Shown here one piece after another: positions 8,856-17,974 of a DNA stretch of 64,000 bases. The notes beneath the pieces are model-generated. The model had not been told where the DNA came from, did no database searches, and saw nothing but the letters and a program-made list of their open reading frames with translations. Positions within the stretch are counted from its first letter, which is position 1. Each line of letters begins with the position of its first letter. Where the stretch lies: assembly GCA_012103325.1 (NCBI GenBank), contig WLWY01000011.1, positions 91,562-155,561 of the forward strand, written 5' to 3'. The stretch is from Alphaproteobacteria bacterium. GTDB taxonomy: Bacteria; Pseudomonadota; Alphaproteobacteria; UBA8366; GCA-2717185. The translations under genes were made by a program, and so were the position numbers.

Positions 8856-9833
8856 CTATGAGGTGCCGCTGAGACGAATGCGGGGATCGAGTGCCGCATT
8901 GATCACATCGACGATTAAATTAATGACAAGAAACATGACGACAACGAACAAGAGGTAGGCAATTATCACGGGACGGTCGGATACCTTGATTGAGTCGATG
9001 AGTAATTTGCCAATTCCCGGCCAAGCAAAAACGGTTTCCGTCACGACGGCGAAGGCGATTAGAGTCCCGAAAATCAAACCGATCATTGTGACAATCGGAA
9101 TGAGGACGTTTCTGAGGACGTAGGCGAAAAGAAGCTTCGCCGGCCGTATTCCCATGGCCCGAGCGAAACGGACATAATCCATCTGACTGTGCTCTCTCAC
9201 ACCTGCCCGCGTCAGCCGAATGATCAATGCGAGAGGAAATAGCGACAGCGCCATCGCCGGCAATACGAGGTGCGATAATCCATCCAAGGTGAGAAGCGAC
9301 GTCTCTACTCCAAACAACGCTACCGTCTCGCCCCGTCCACCCGTAGGGAGCCATTTCAATTCCAGCGAAAAGACGATGATCATCAATAAGCCCAACCAGA
9401 AAATGGGCACACTGATTCCCAAGATCGAGACGGAAGATAATGTCCGGCCGACCCAGTTATTCTTCCCGTAGCCAGCAATCAAACCAAGCGGCAAACCAAG
9501 CGCGACAGCGATCACCAAACTCGCCAGAACGAGTTCGAAAGTGGCGGTGAACCGACTGGCGATCAGCGCCAGAGAAGGTTGCGCGTGGGTGTAGGATGTA
9601 CCGAGATCGCCGCTTAACGCGTTCGTGACGAAAATCCCGTACTGCTCATAGATGGGGCGATCCAACCCCAACCGCCTGATCGTCTGCTCGACCACATCTG
9701 CCGGAGCACTGGGATCAACTAGAACGTAAACGGGATTCCCCAACGCGAACACGCCAAGGAAGATGATGATGGACACGACTGCCAGCGTCACAAATGCCTG
9801 CAGGGTTCTATACAGTAGAAACGTGCCCATCAT
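8856..9833 (-). CDS. Peptide ABC transporter permease (DppB type)
   Basis: 325 residues. The N-terminal helix (LLYRTLQAFVTLAVVSIIIF) and the RRLGLDRPIYEQYG segment are characteristic of DppB/OppB permeases. Six membrane segments are visible, with the coupling loop around DYVRFARAMGIRPAKLLFAY. The C-terminal motif is ALDPRIRLSG. It is the first permease after the substrate-binding protein, the standard dpp/opp gene order. Confidence 0.95.
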   Translation of the reverse strand: MMGTFLLYRTLQAFVTLAVVSIIIFLGVFALGNPVYVLVDPSAPADVVEQTIRRLGLDRPIYEQYGIFVTNALSGDLGTSYTHAQPSLALIASRFTATFELVLASLVIAVALGLPLGLIAGYGKNNWVGRTLSSVSILGISVPIFWLGLLMIIVFSLELKWLPTGGRGETVALFGVETSLLTLDGLSHLVLPAMALSLFPLALIIRLTRAGVREHSQMDYVRFARAMGIRPAKLLFAYVLRNVLIPIVTMIGLIFGTLIAFAVVTETVFAWPGIGKLLIDSIKVSDRPVIIAYLLFVVVMFLVINLIVDVINAALDPRIRLSGTS

Positions 9834-9855
9834 CTATTCTCGGTTCGATCGGGCA

Positions 9856-11457
9856 CTAATTCGCGGGCACCGCGGCATCAGCGATCGTGCTTTGATCGGC
9901 ATAGATCGTGTAACTCAGACCCTTCCGGGAAGCTACAATCACATTGTTGTAGAAGAGCGGAATGACCGCCATGTCGGCGATTGCCAGGGAAATGGCCTTG
10001 GACTGGAGCTTCGCGCGGTCATTCGCCCTGAGGGTGGTCACCGCCTTTTCGATAACAGCGTCGACATTCGCGTTGGAATAACGCCCAACGTTCCATGTTC
10101 CGAACCCACGTCCCTTATCAAAGGTGTGGATGGTATGGGTCAAGGTGCCGCCGGCATCTCCACTCGTACCGCTACCGAACGACAGCAGCATTAGGCTGGT
10201 GCGGTCGCCCTTCGGATCGCGGATGCGCGGGAACATGACGGCCTTCGGTAGCGCCTCGACTTTCATTTTCAGGCCAAGACGCGCCAACATCTGGCCCAAT
10301 GCCTGGCAGATGCGCGCATCATTTACGTAGCGGTCGTTTGTGCAGTGAATCGTGAGACCAAACCCGTTCGGGTAGCCAGCCTCAGCTAAAAGCTTTTTAG
10401 CCGCACTGACGTCGTACTTGATTCCCGGCAACGCCGCCGCGTGGCCCAAAACATCGGGCGCGACATTCTGGTTGGCGGGTGTTCCCGCACCGTCCATGAT
10501 CCGGGCAACCAGTGACTTGCGGTCGATGGCCATGGCCATGGCTTTGCGGACACGAACGTCCTGCAGCGGATTTTTGTTCATGGACTCGCCGTCCTTGTCT
10601 GTCACGAATGGCGACACGTTTCGACCGACGTCTGGGATCAGAAACATGGTTCGATCGGAGGTGCTGCGAAAAACCTTGATGCCGCTCTCCCGTTTCAGGC
10701 GCGCTACATCCGAAGGCGGCACATAGTCGATCAGATCCACGTCGCCACCGAGTAACGCCGCGACACGCGCCGCATCGTCGGAGATGACCCGGAACACCAC
10801 CTTGTCCCATTTCGCCTTCGGGCCGAAATAGGCCTCGTTGCGCTCAAGTACCAGTCGGTCGCCCGCTTTGAACCGGACGAACTTGTAGGGACCGGCACCG
10901 ATAGCGGCCTTGCCTGAAATAAAGTCGCCTTGGTTGGCCGAGACGGCAATGTTGGCCGGAATGATCGAAATTTGTGCGACCTGGTGCAGTAATGCGGGGT
11001 TTGCCTTTTTTGTCTTGACCCGAACCGTGTCCGTATCGATTGCCGTTACGCTCGCTACACCCCGCAACGCCCCTTTATAAGATGCTGCCGCATTCTCCAG
11101 CGTCGAGGCGCGTTTGAACGAGGCTTCCACATCCTTCGCTGTCACCTTCGACCCATTGTGGAACCTGGCGGCGGGGTCGATTTTGAAATCCCAAGTGGTT
11201 TCGTCGACAAGTATCCATTTGCTGGCAATCATTGGCTGCGTACGCATGGCGTTATTCAGCCTGACCAACGAACCATAGAGATGAACATTGTAAGCCCGGT
11301 TCGGCGTCGACCAGAAAAAATGCGGATCCATGGTCATTTCGGATCGTGTGCCGATCGTTAAAGTGTCCGCCGCCGCGTCTGCGCTCATAACACACGAGAC
11401 CAGCATTACCGCGGCACTCAGGCCGCGCGTAGCCTTTCTCAATTTTGATAAGGGCAT
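9856..11457 (-). CDS. Peptide ABC transporter substrate-binding protein (family 5)
   Basis: 533 residues from ATG at 11457, chosen because GGGAG lies 9 bp upstream and the protein then opens with a clear Sec signal peptide (MPLSKLRKATRGLSAAVMLV, cleavage near SADAAAD). An upstream ATG at 11490 lacks this. The mature protein has the SBP_bac_5 features: TLTIGTRSEMTMDPHFFWS, HNGSKVTAKDVEASFKRAST, DVRVRKAMAMAIDRK and AKKLLAEAGYPNGFGLTIHC. It is periplasmic and sets substrate choice for the importer. Neighbouring M19 and DadA-like genes suggest dipeptides, perhaps with D-residues (inference). Confidence 0.94.
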   Translation of the reverse strand: MPLSKLRKATRGLSAAVMLVSCVMSADAAADTLTIGTRSEMTMDPHFFWSTPNRAYNVHLYGSLVRLNNAMRTQPMIASKWILVDETTWDFKIDPAARFHNGSKVTAKDVEASFKRASTLENAAASYKGALRGVASVTAIDTDTVRVKTKKANPALLHQVAQISIIPANIAVSANQGDFISGKAAIGAGPYKFVRFKAGDRLVLERNEAYFGPKAKWDKVVFRVISDDAARVAALLGGDVDLIDYVPPSDVARLKRESGIKVFRSTSDRTMFLIPDVGRNVSPFVTDKDGESMNKNPLQDVRVRKAMAMAIDRKSLVARIMDGAGTPANQNVAPDVLGHAAALPGIKYDVSAAKKLLAEAGYPNGFGLTIHCTNDRYVNDARICQALGQMLARLGLKMKVEALPKAVMFPRIRDPKGDRTSLMLLSFGSGTSGDAGGTLTHTIHTFDKGRGFGTWNVGRYSNANVDAVIEKAVTTLRANDRAKLQSKAISLAIADMAVIPLFYNNVIVASRKGLSYTIYADQSTIADAAVPAN

Positions 11458-11567
11458 CACGTACAACTCCCTTGTTTGCGAGGTCGTCAAAGGCCTCGAA
11501 ATTAATTGCGTCCCGATTTCGAAAGCGCGAGCCCGGCGAATGGACGCTTTTCGCCGAGGACGCAGAT

Positions 11568-12812
11568 TTAGGTAGTTCTTGAAAACCTCACGGGTGAGAA
11601 GGGTCGAATATCGAGCGGCAACGGAGCATCGCTAAGCAGTGCTGCAATGATCTTCCCGGTGATGGCTGCCTGACCGACCCCTTGATGACCGTGGCCGAAC
11701 GCAAACAACAGCCGCGATCCGGAGCGCGGCGGGCCGATCACCGGCATTGAATCGGGTAACGATGGACGGTGACCCATCCAATAATCCGCCCCCGCGATCT
11801 TTAAATTCGGAATCAGATCTACTGCCCGGTGCAACATCCGGTCGGCCTTGCGAAAATCGGGCGGCGCATCCAATCCCGCGAACTCCACAAGACCGCTTAT
11901 ACGTACACCGCCCTGCATGGGCGTCACGGCAAGCCCAAATTCCGAAAATATCATCGGACGCGGGATTATGACGCCTGGGTTCGGCAGCATGACGTGATAG
12001 CCCCGTTCCGATTCCAGCGGGACCCCTGCGCCTTCCTTGCCAAGCAATTGACGCGACCAGGCACCTGCCGCGATGACGACCGAGCCATAACCTCGGCGTT
12101 CCTCCGCCGAAACGACATCAACGACTGTCTGTCTTTCACGCACCATTTGAACGGCAACCCGTTTGACGCGCCCTCCCGAACCGGAGAAGTCTTGAGTTAG
12201 TTTTTGCGCGAGCCGGCTCGGGTTCAGCGCGTGGCGGGCCTCGCCGAACAGGACCCCGTTATAGAATCCGGCAGCCAAATCAGGTGCCAGTTCGTAAAGC
12301 CGTTCGCGATCCACCACCTCAAATTGAACCCCCCGAGCCGTGCGGATCTGACGCGCCCGAGCCGACCCTTCAAATGCGGTTTTGGATGAGAACGGAAACA
12401 GCAAGCCCTTGGATGCGATTTGAGAATCGAATGCCGAAGTTTCGACAATTTCGTCATAAGCAGCATGCGCAGCGGATTGTAAGCGATATAGCGCTTTCGA
12501 AGTCGCCTCGACGCGCGCGGGCTTTGCCGAACGCACAAAGTGGCTTAACCAGGGCAGAAGCTTCGGCGCATATGACCAACGAATAGAAAGAGGTTCGTTC
12601 GCCGCCAACAGCATCTTTGGAAGTTTTTTGAAAACACCGGGGAGCGCCATCGGCACGCATCCACCGGACGACATGATTCCCGCGTTTCCGAATGATGCGC
12701 CGCCACCGATATCGCCACGCTCGAATAGGTCGACATCGTGGCCGGCGCGTCGAGCAAACACCGCGCAACAGACGCCGACCAGTCCGCCTCCTATGACCGC
12801 GACTCTAGACAT
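11568..12812 (-). CDS. DadA-like FAD-dependent D-amino-acid oxidoreductase
   Basis: 414 residues of the DAO/DadA fold. The N-terminal dinucleotide site is VIGGGLVGVCCAVFARRAGH and the acidic ribose-binding end is DLFERGDIGGGASFGNAGI. C-terminal FAD contacts are VIGPPRSGSRLLFAFGHGHQ. DadA enzymes oxidise D-amino acids to 2-oxo acids plus ammonia and pass electrons to the respiratory chain. Related family members act on other secondary amines. In this operon it sits between a dipeptidase and a peptide-binding protein, so the likely role is to oxidise a residue released by the dipeptidase. Confidence 0.88.
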   Translation of the reverse strand: MSRVAVIGGGLVGVCCAVFARRAGHDVDLFERGDIGGGASFGNAGIMSSGGCVPMALPGVFKKLPKMLLAANEPLSIRWSYAPKLLPWLSHFVRSAKPARVEATSKALYRLQSAAHAAYDEIVETSAFDSQIASKGLLFPFSSKTAFEGSARARQIRTARGVQFEVVDRERLYELAPDLAAGFYNGVLFGEARHALNPSRLAQKLTQDFSGSGGRVKRVAVQMVRERQTVVDVVSAEERRGYGSVVIAAGAWSRQLLGKEGAGVPLESERGYHVMLPNPGVIIPRPMIFSEFGLAVTPMQGGVRISGLVEFAGLDAPPDFRKADRMLHRAVDLIPNLKIAGADYWMGHRPSLPDSMPVIGPPRSGSRLLFAFGHGHQGVGQAAITGKIIAALLSDAPLPLDIRPFSPVRFSRTT

Positions 12813-12850
12813 CGATTATGTCCCCGCGTCTGAAAAGAGGGAGCGGCGGC

Positions 12851-13879
12851 TCATCCGACCACCTGCGAGTAGACGCGATGGAAGTTGCGCCAGAATACGT
12901 TTTCGATCTGCGCCGCCCCGTAACCATGGTTTGCCATGTGTGCCGCGACATCCCGGACAATCTCCGGCGCAGCAAACTCTTCAAAACAGACCTGCTTCCC
13001 ATCGTTAAGCGGCCATTTTTCCGTCTCTTTGGCGACTCTCTCGGCAAACACGTCAGTCCGCTCGATGAAGTCCAACGCCAGCCCGACATGCTGGTCGCCG
13101 ACTAAACTCACTAGATAGTCGACGTGGCTAAAAATCTGCTGAGCGCTGGCGCGGCCGTGTTCGTTCAAGAACGCACCGACCCCATTGACGCCGATCACGC
13201 CGCCCGATGCCGCACAAGCCGTGATCTGATCGTCGCGGAGGTTTCGATAATGCGGAAAGACGCCGTGCGCGTTGGAATGGGAGAAGATGAATGGAGCCGT
13301 GCCAAGCTCCATTGCCTCCATCGTCGTCCGATACCCGGCATGGCTGCCGTCGACGATGACGCCGGAACCGTTCATCGCACGAATCAATTCCCGGCCGAAC
13401 GGCGACAGACCTTCGCCAGGGAAGCTCGCACATCCATCGCCAACGCGATTCGGCTCGTTATAAGCGAGAAGCGCGTGATCAAGAGCCAGTTTCGCAAACC
13501 TCTCGACATTCCGGACGTCACCGGCAAACGGATTGGTCCCCTGAAAGTTAAAGCTGATCGCTAATTGTTTGTTCTCCAAGGCTTTCGACACGTCGGCGGA
13601 TGAGCGGGCAACTCTGAATCTGGCCGGATCTTCAGCAGCGATGCCTTGGACCGTTCTAATGAAAGCCTCGGCGATATCCGGGTCATGGCATGTATCATTG
13701 GCAGCCGTCACTGATACAAACCGGTATCCCAGGTCGTGGAAACGCTTCAGCGTACCGGCGTCATTGAGGCCACTAAACATCCCGGGCAGGGTCATGTCCC
13801 AGATGGTCTCGGCGCCGATCACACGATTTTTGGCAAGCAGTGCTGATGAATCTGAAGGGGATACCTGTGTATCATTCAT
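12851..13879 (-). CDS. M19-family (membrane dipeptidase-like) metallopeptidase
   Basis: 342 residues of the renal-dipeptidase TIM barrel. Conserved parts seen: LAYNEPNRVGDGC, IVDGSHAGYRTTMEAME with the metal-ligand His, PFIFSHSNAHGVFPHYRNL with the second His, and GDQHVGLALDFIE. The N-terminal HxD ligand pair normal for the family (DGHNDLP-like) is not visible; that place reads ETIWDMTLPGM. No signal peptide is visible, so it should act in the cytoplasm on imported dipeptides. M19 enzymes tolerate or prefer a D-residue at the C-terminal position, which fits the adjacent DadA-like enzyme. 38 bp separates it from that gene. Confidence 0.87.
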   Translation of the reverse strand: MNDTQVSPSDSSALLAKNRVIGAETIWDMTLPGMFSGLNDAGTLKRFHDLGYRFVSVTAANDTCHDPDIAEAFIRTVQGIAAEDPARFRVARSSADVSKALENKQLAISFNFQGTNPFAGDVRNVERFAKLALDHALLAYNEPNRVGDGCASFPGEGLSPFGRELIRAMNGSGVIVDGSHAGYRTTMEAMELGTAPFIFSHSNAHGVFPHYRNLRDDQITACAASGGVIGVNGVGAFLNEHGRASAQQIFSHVDYLVSLVGDQHVGLALDFIERTDVFAERVAKETEKWPLNDGKQVCFEEFAAPEIVRDVAAHMANHGYGAAQIENVFWRNFHRVYSQVVG

Positions 13880-14011
13880 AGTTCCCGTCCGCCTTCAGAA
13901 GTGGATGACCTTGACGCCATGTAGAAATCGCGTGCGTGACTAGCGCCTTCCGACGACGCGCACGCGGCAACCAAAATCCGTTTCGTGCGGCGGAAAGATT
14001 GGTTAGGGTAC

Positions 14012-15199
14012 TCATGCTGAAGCCGTCTCTTCTGAGACCCGCATTGCGACCGCATCGAGCATTTCCAACGCTTCTGAAATATGAGTGGGCTCAACAATGA
14101 GAGGCGGCATCAACCGCAAGACGTTGTCTCCGGCGACATGGGTAAGGAGCCCCATCTCGCGAGCCGCCGCGACACATTGGTTGTTGGGAATGCAGCACTT
14201 CAGACCGACCAGCAAACCGACGCCACGGACTTCGCTGAATACATGACCGTACTTCTTGACAAGATTGGCGAGGCCGGCCCGGAGCAGCGTGGACATGTCG
14301 CGGACATGCGCCAAAAAGGATGGTTCGATCATTATGTCGAGCACGGCGTTTGCGATAGCCGTTGCGAAGGGATTGCCGCCAAAGGTGCTGCCATGGGTAC
14401 CCGGCACCATGCAGGCGCTTATTTCCTTCGTTGCGAGTATGGCGCCGATCACAAAACCGCCACCAAGACCTTTCGCCAGCATCATGATGTCTGGCGCGAT
14501 ATTCGACCACTCATATGCGAACAAGCGCCCACTGCGGCCCATGCCGCACTGAACCTCATCGAAAATCAGCAAGGTTCCTGTCCTATCGCACAGAGCGCGG
14601 ACCGCGCGCAGATAATCCAAGGGCGTTCGACGGATGCCCCCTTCCCCCTGGATCGGTTCCAACATGACCGCGGCGGTATCGGCGCCCAACGCGGCCTCGA
14701 GCGCTTTCAGATCATTGAACGGTACTTGCGAGAACCCCGGAGTACGCGGTCCGAACCCTTCAAGGTATTGGGCGTTATTGGTCGCGGCCAAACCCGCAAG
14801 AGACCTGCCGTGGAACGCCCCTTGAACGGTGATGATGTTGACCTTATCCGGACTTCCCGCCGTATATTGGGCGCGGCGCGCCATCTTGATCGCGCCTTCG
14901 GCCGCTTCAAGACCGGTACTGCAAAAATAGACGTTGTCCGCGAACGAGTGGGCGGCAAGCCGCTCGGCCAACCGCTCTTGTTCGGGGATGCGGAAGTTAT
15001 TCGATATGTGCCAAACCCGATCCGCATACCTACAAGCCGTGGCGACCAGATGGGGATGCGCATGGCCGAGCCCGGTGACTGCGATGCCGGAGAAAAAATC
15101 CAGATATTTTTGTCCGTCCGATCCGAACAAATAGGCCCCTTCGCCTCGTTCGAACGACAGGTCGACGCGTTTGTGGGTCGGAAACAGCGCGGACGGCAT
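14012..15199 (-). CDS. Class-III PLP aminotransferase (ArgD/acetylornithine type)
   Basis: 395 residues. ATG at 15199 is chosen because GGAG lies 6 bp upstream and MPSALFPTHKRVDLSFERGE is the usual N-terminus. Class-III features: GIAVTGLGHAHPHLV, STGLEAAEGAIKMAR, FHGRSLAGLAAT, LEPIQGEGG, LIFDEVQCGMGR and the PLP lysine in DIMMLAKGLGGG. ArgD enzymes use glutamate as amino donor and accept acetylornithine, succinyl-diaminopimelate or similar omega-amines. Location in a peptide-uptake operon suggests a catabolic rather than biosynthetic task. Its start overlaps the tail of the preceding fragment by nearly touching stop and start signals. Confidence 0.92.
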   Translation of the reverse strand: MPSALFPTHKRVDLSFERGEGAYLFGSDGQKYLDFFSGIAVTGLGHAHPHLVATACRYADRVWHISNNFRIPEQERLAERLAAHSFADNVYFCSTGLEAAEGAIKMARRAQYTAGSPDKVNIITVQGAFHGRSLAGLAATNNAQYLEGFGPRTPGFSQVPFNDLKALEAALGADTAAVMLEPIQGEGGIRRTPLDYLRAVRALCDRTGTLLIFDEVQCGMGRSGRLFAYEWSNIAPDIMMLAKGLGGGFVIGAILATKEISACMVPGTHGSTFGGNPFATAIANAVLDIMIEPSFLAHVRDMSTLLRAGLANLVKKYGHVFSEVRGVGLLVGLKCCIPNNQCVAAAREMGLLTHVAGDNVLRLMPPLIVEPTHISEALEMLDAVAMRVSEETASA

Positions 15200-15200
15200 T

Positions 15201-15902
15201 TCAGCTCCCATGTCCGAGGCTCCCCTCAAACGTGGAAGCACTTGAGCTTGTTAGGCCGGATAAATCGGCGCGCGCACGGAATATGTACAGTGGACTCGAC
15301 CAAGCCCGATGCCCGTCTTCTTGGGTGGTGCAGACATAGGGACGTGTGTTGCCACGTTCGCAAACGTCGATTTTTTTGCTGAATCCAAAATGCGTACAGT
15401 CGTTCTTGTCGGGAAGACGAAACAGCCACACTCTCTTCTCGATGCCACCGTCGCCGAACACTGTGTCGGGCATGCCGATATCGGAAATGTCTATGTCAAA
15501 ACCGACCGTGGTGGTCGAGAACTTCAGGGCGGCTGCCGAATTGGCGGGACCGTACTCAGGATTCGTACCGTAGATGACGGCTTGTTCACCGAAGGCTGCG
15601 GAGACGGACAGCCAAATTTGTGCGCCGGTCGTCGCGTAGTAGTGCCGTTTCTTGAAGCTGTCGAACAAGGCGCCTTTACTAGCGTCGGCGGAGATATATC
15701 CTGCAGCAGCCAGATCGGTCGTTTGCAATATCGTCTGATCATTCGCCGAACGAAAGGCGGTCAACAACATCCCAAGATCGTCGATCCCGTAAAGGTCGCA
15801 TTGATATGTCAAGACAAAGCACTGGCTGCTCCCAGCAACAAAATCACCCTCTTGGGAAAGGGGGCTTGTGCCAATTAGGTCTGGATTCGCGGAGATGCCC
15901 AT
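15201..15902 (-). pseudogene. C-terminal part of a DUF3604-like (CehA/McbA) protein
   Basis: 233 codons matching only the last third of DUF3604 proteins, which are usually over 550 residues. The recognisable pieces are SADASKGALFDSFKKRHYYATTGAQI and, at the C-terminus, RPYVCTTQEDGHRAWSSPLY. The N-terminal PHP-like metal-binding region is absent. Upstream lie an AT-rich stretch and then an IS6 element, so the 5' part was probably lost in an IS-linked rearrangement. The frame itself is intact and runs into the aminotransferase gene, so it may still be translated. DUF3604 function is unknown beyond a link to hydrolases. Confidence 0.5.
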
Positions 15903-16138
15903 GGATCACGCAGTGTGAATTGCAGTAACCCAGTGAGCGTATCGATACCAATAACAAAATTATAATTCATAATAATTGTATGTTGATAACTTATTTTCAT
16001 TGATTTCCTCGCTGGAGCCTTGCCTCATTTTCCCCCGCCAAAACCTTGGAGCTCAATAAATTCATAGGTTAGCATTATTGTGCGATAGCCTATCGAAGCC
16101 GTCGGAATTCACCTTTCAGATGTTCGACCTCATCCGAG

Positions 16139-16941
16139 GGCAATGACACGTTAAGTCGGTGGCCGGAGTGGGCAGGGGCCGGTACCGTCGGCGTATGACC
16201 CCAATTTCTTTCAAGCGACACCGTTTTCCGCCGGAGATCATCCAGCACGCGGTCTGGCTCTACGCCCGGTTCACGCTGTCGTTTCGTGATGTCGAAGACG
16301 TCCTGGCCGAGCGTAGCATCGAAGTTTCGAACGATACAGTTCGGCGTTGGTTCCTGAAGTTCAGGCGGCTGATTGCAGGCAATCTGCGGCGCAGCCGTCC
16401 GCACGCCGGCGTGCGTTGGCATCTTGACGAGATGGTCGTAGAGATCCGTGGACGTAATCACTGGCTGTGGCGGGCTGTCGACGACGAAGGTGAAGTTCTG
16501 GACTTCCTGGTCCAGCTACGACGCTGCGCCCGATCGGCGCAGAGGTTGCTGCGAAAGCTTCTGAAGAAGCAGGGCTTCGCGCCGAAGCGCAATACCACGG
16601 ACAAGCTGAAATCCTACGCTGTCGCCATCCGCAAAGAACGACTTACCGCTGTTCACGTACAGGGATTACGAGCGAACAATCGAGCCGAGAATTCACACCA
16701 GCCGGTTCGTCGACGCGAACGAAAACAACAGCGCTTCAAGTCGCCGGGATCGGCCCAACGGTTTCTGTCGATCCACGCTGCCGTCTACAACGCCTTCTAC
16801 GTCCAACGCCATCTTCTTTCCTGACGTATATTCAAGGCGTTTCGAGCCGAGACGTTCGCTGTCTGGAACCAATGTTGGCTTGCCGCCTGATGCGGATCAC
16901 GATCGAATTCTGGCGACCGCGCCAGTTAACGTGTCAATGCC
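16139..16941 (+). mobile_element. IS6-family insertion sequence, about 803 bp
   Basis: Terminal inverted repeats are GGCAATGACACGTTAA at 16139-16154 and, in reverse, GGCATTGACACGTTAA at 16926-16941 (15 of 16). The 8-bp flanks CATCCGAG and CTCAGCCC are not a target duplication. The right end is only 13 bp from the jetD stop codon. The same terminal repeat appears at 3423-3437. Confidence 0.85.
16195..16824 (+). CDS. IS6-family transposase, C-terminus cut by a stop codon
   Basis: 209 residues from MTPISFKRHRFPPEIIQHAV. The helix-turn-helix (FTLSFRDVEDVLAERSIEVS) and DDE residues (WHLDEMVVEI, NTTDKLKSYAV, NNRAENSHQPVRRRER) are all present. Reading ends at TGA after QRHLLS. The next codons in the same frame continue RIFKAFRAETFAVWNQ, which matches the normal IS6 C-terminal tail, so a nonsense change has removed about 20 residues. 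The catalytic core is whole, but activity is uncertain. Confidence 0.9.
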   Translation: MTPISFKRHRFPPEIIQHAVWLYARFTLSFRDVEDVLAERSIEVSNDTVRRWFLKFRRLIAGNLRRSRPHAGVRWHLDEMVVEIRGRNHWLWRAVDDEGEVLDFLVQLRRCARSAQRLLRKLLKKQGFAPKRNTTDKLKSYAVAIRKERLTAVHVQGLRANNRAENSHQPVRRRERKQQRFKSPGSAQRFLSIHAAVYNAFYVQRHLLS

Positions 16942-16954
16942 CTCAGCCCCCCCC

Positions 16955-17974
16955 TCAATAAGGCAACGCAACATCATCTGAAGCTGCAAGTGCTGCCGTG
17001 CCGAAGCTCTCCTGGGGGACGATCTCGCTTGTAGCCCACATCTGAATCACCTTTTCGGCAAACCCGATCGGAAGTAACTCATGGACTGCTCGCTCCGCCT
17101 TTTGCGTGATCTTTATCTCTGCCGAACGACGACGCCCATTTTCGACGAACCATGTGTAAAGAGGCAGGTGTGCTTCGATCTCAGGAAGTTTCTCGACCCG
17201 ACGGGCCAGATTCACGTGGTGAAGAATCTGTAAGCCGGTCGGGTCGAGATCACCCAAATAAAAGGCCCGTTCTGCACATACGGCGGTCATCACCGGGTCC
17301 AGACTCAAATGGCTGCGACTAAAACCACGTCCTGCGCCCCAGCATATCGCTCCGTAAACGGTTCCAGCGGATCGAGAACGATTCCAGCGTCGGAAACTTT
17401 CATAGCTCGCCTGATTCTCGAGCACTAGGACGGGACCCTTCCCGAAACGCTCATGAACGAGCGTTGGCGTGATTTCATAGGCCCGTATCAACGAGATCGG
17501 CACGCGCCCGCCAAAGACGTGTCCCTGACGCAGATCACCATCGAACCGCTTCTCATTGTCGAAAATCTCCAACGCCCGTTCCGGCAGCGGCACATCCGGC
17601 ACGTCACGGTCGCGCATGGCCTTTAACCAGGCATTTAGTCTTTTCAGATCATCAAGCATCGATCCGCGCGGCAGCGAAGCCGCGAAGGCCAGCTCCTCGA
17701 TCCAGGCTTCCGGTGGCGCCGCTGCTTTTGGCTGAAGGATGTGTACCAATCGAGCGCTCCGCGGCAGGGGAGGCTGACCTGAGCGGTCGTATCTCGTGCG
17801 GGTCAATTCGATGGCGCCCTCATGCTGCAGGGCCTCCAAGGCACTCAGCAGCCTGGTTCGGAAATCCGGTGCTTCGGCATGCTCCGGATGAGCGAGGCGG
17901 AATGCGTTCACGAGCGCCTGGAGAGGCAACCGGCTGCGGCCCTCCACGCGGAGATGATCAAGAAAATCATTCAC
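16955..17974 (-). CDS. jetD: JetD: Wadjet DUF3322/DUF2220 Toprim-like nuclease subunit
   Basis: 339 residues. The Toprim-type metal site is visible: Glu in PVLVLENQASYESFRRW and the acidic DxD pair in AFYLGDLDPTGLQI, followed by the C-terminal winged region. JetD is the topoisomerase-VI-like nuclease that cuts plasmid DNA extruded by the JetABC motor. Translation starts at GTG 17974, which overlaps the jetC stop as GTGA (4 bp), typical of translational coupling. It is the last gene of the four-gene operon. An IS6 element begins 13 bp past its stop. Confidence 0.9.
   Translation of the reverse strand: MNDFLDHLRVEGRSRLPLQALVNAFRLAHPEHAEAPDFRTRLLSALEALQHEGAIELTRTRYDRSGQPPLPRSARLVHILQPKAAAPPEAWIEELAFAASLPRGSMLDDLKRLNAWLKAMRDRDVPDVPLPERALEIFDNEKRFDGDLRQGHVFGGRVPISLIRAYEITPTLVHERFGKGPVLVLENQASYESFRRWNRSRSAGTVYGAICWGAGRGFSRSHLSLDPVMTAVCAERAFYLGDLDPTGLQILHHVNLARRVEKLPEIEAHLPLYTWFVENGRRRSAEIKITQKAERAVHELLPIGFAEKVIQMWATSEIVPQESFGTAALAASDDVALPY

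Noticed and set aside
14081..15382. A 433-codon plus-strand frame over the aminotransferase gene
   Set aside because: It is antisense to a clear class-III aminotransferase with all motifs; the frame is a GC-rich shadow with no domain of its own.
16131..16949. Target-site duplication around the IS6 element
   Set aside because: The two 8-bp flanks do not match.
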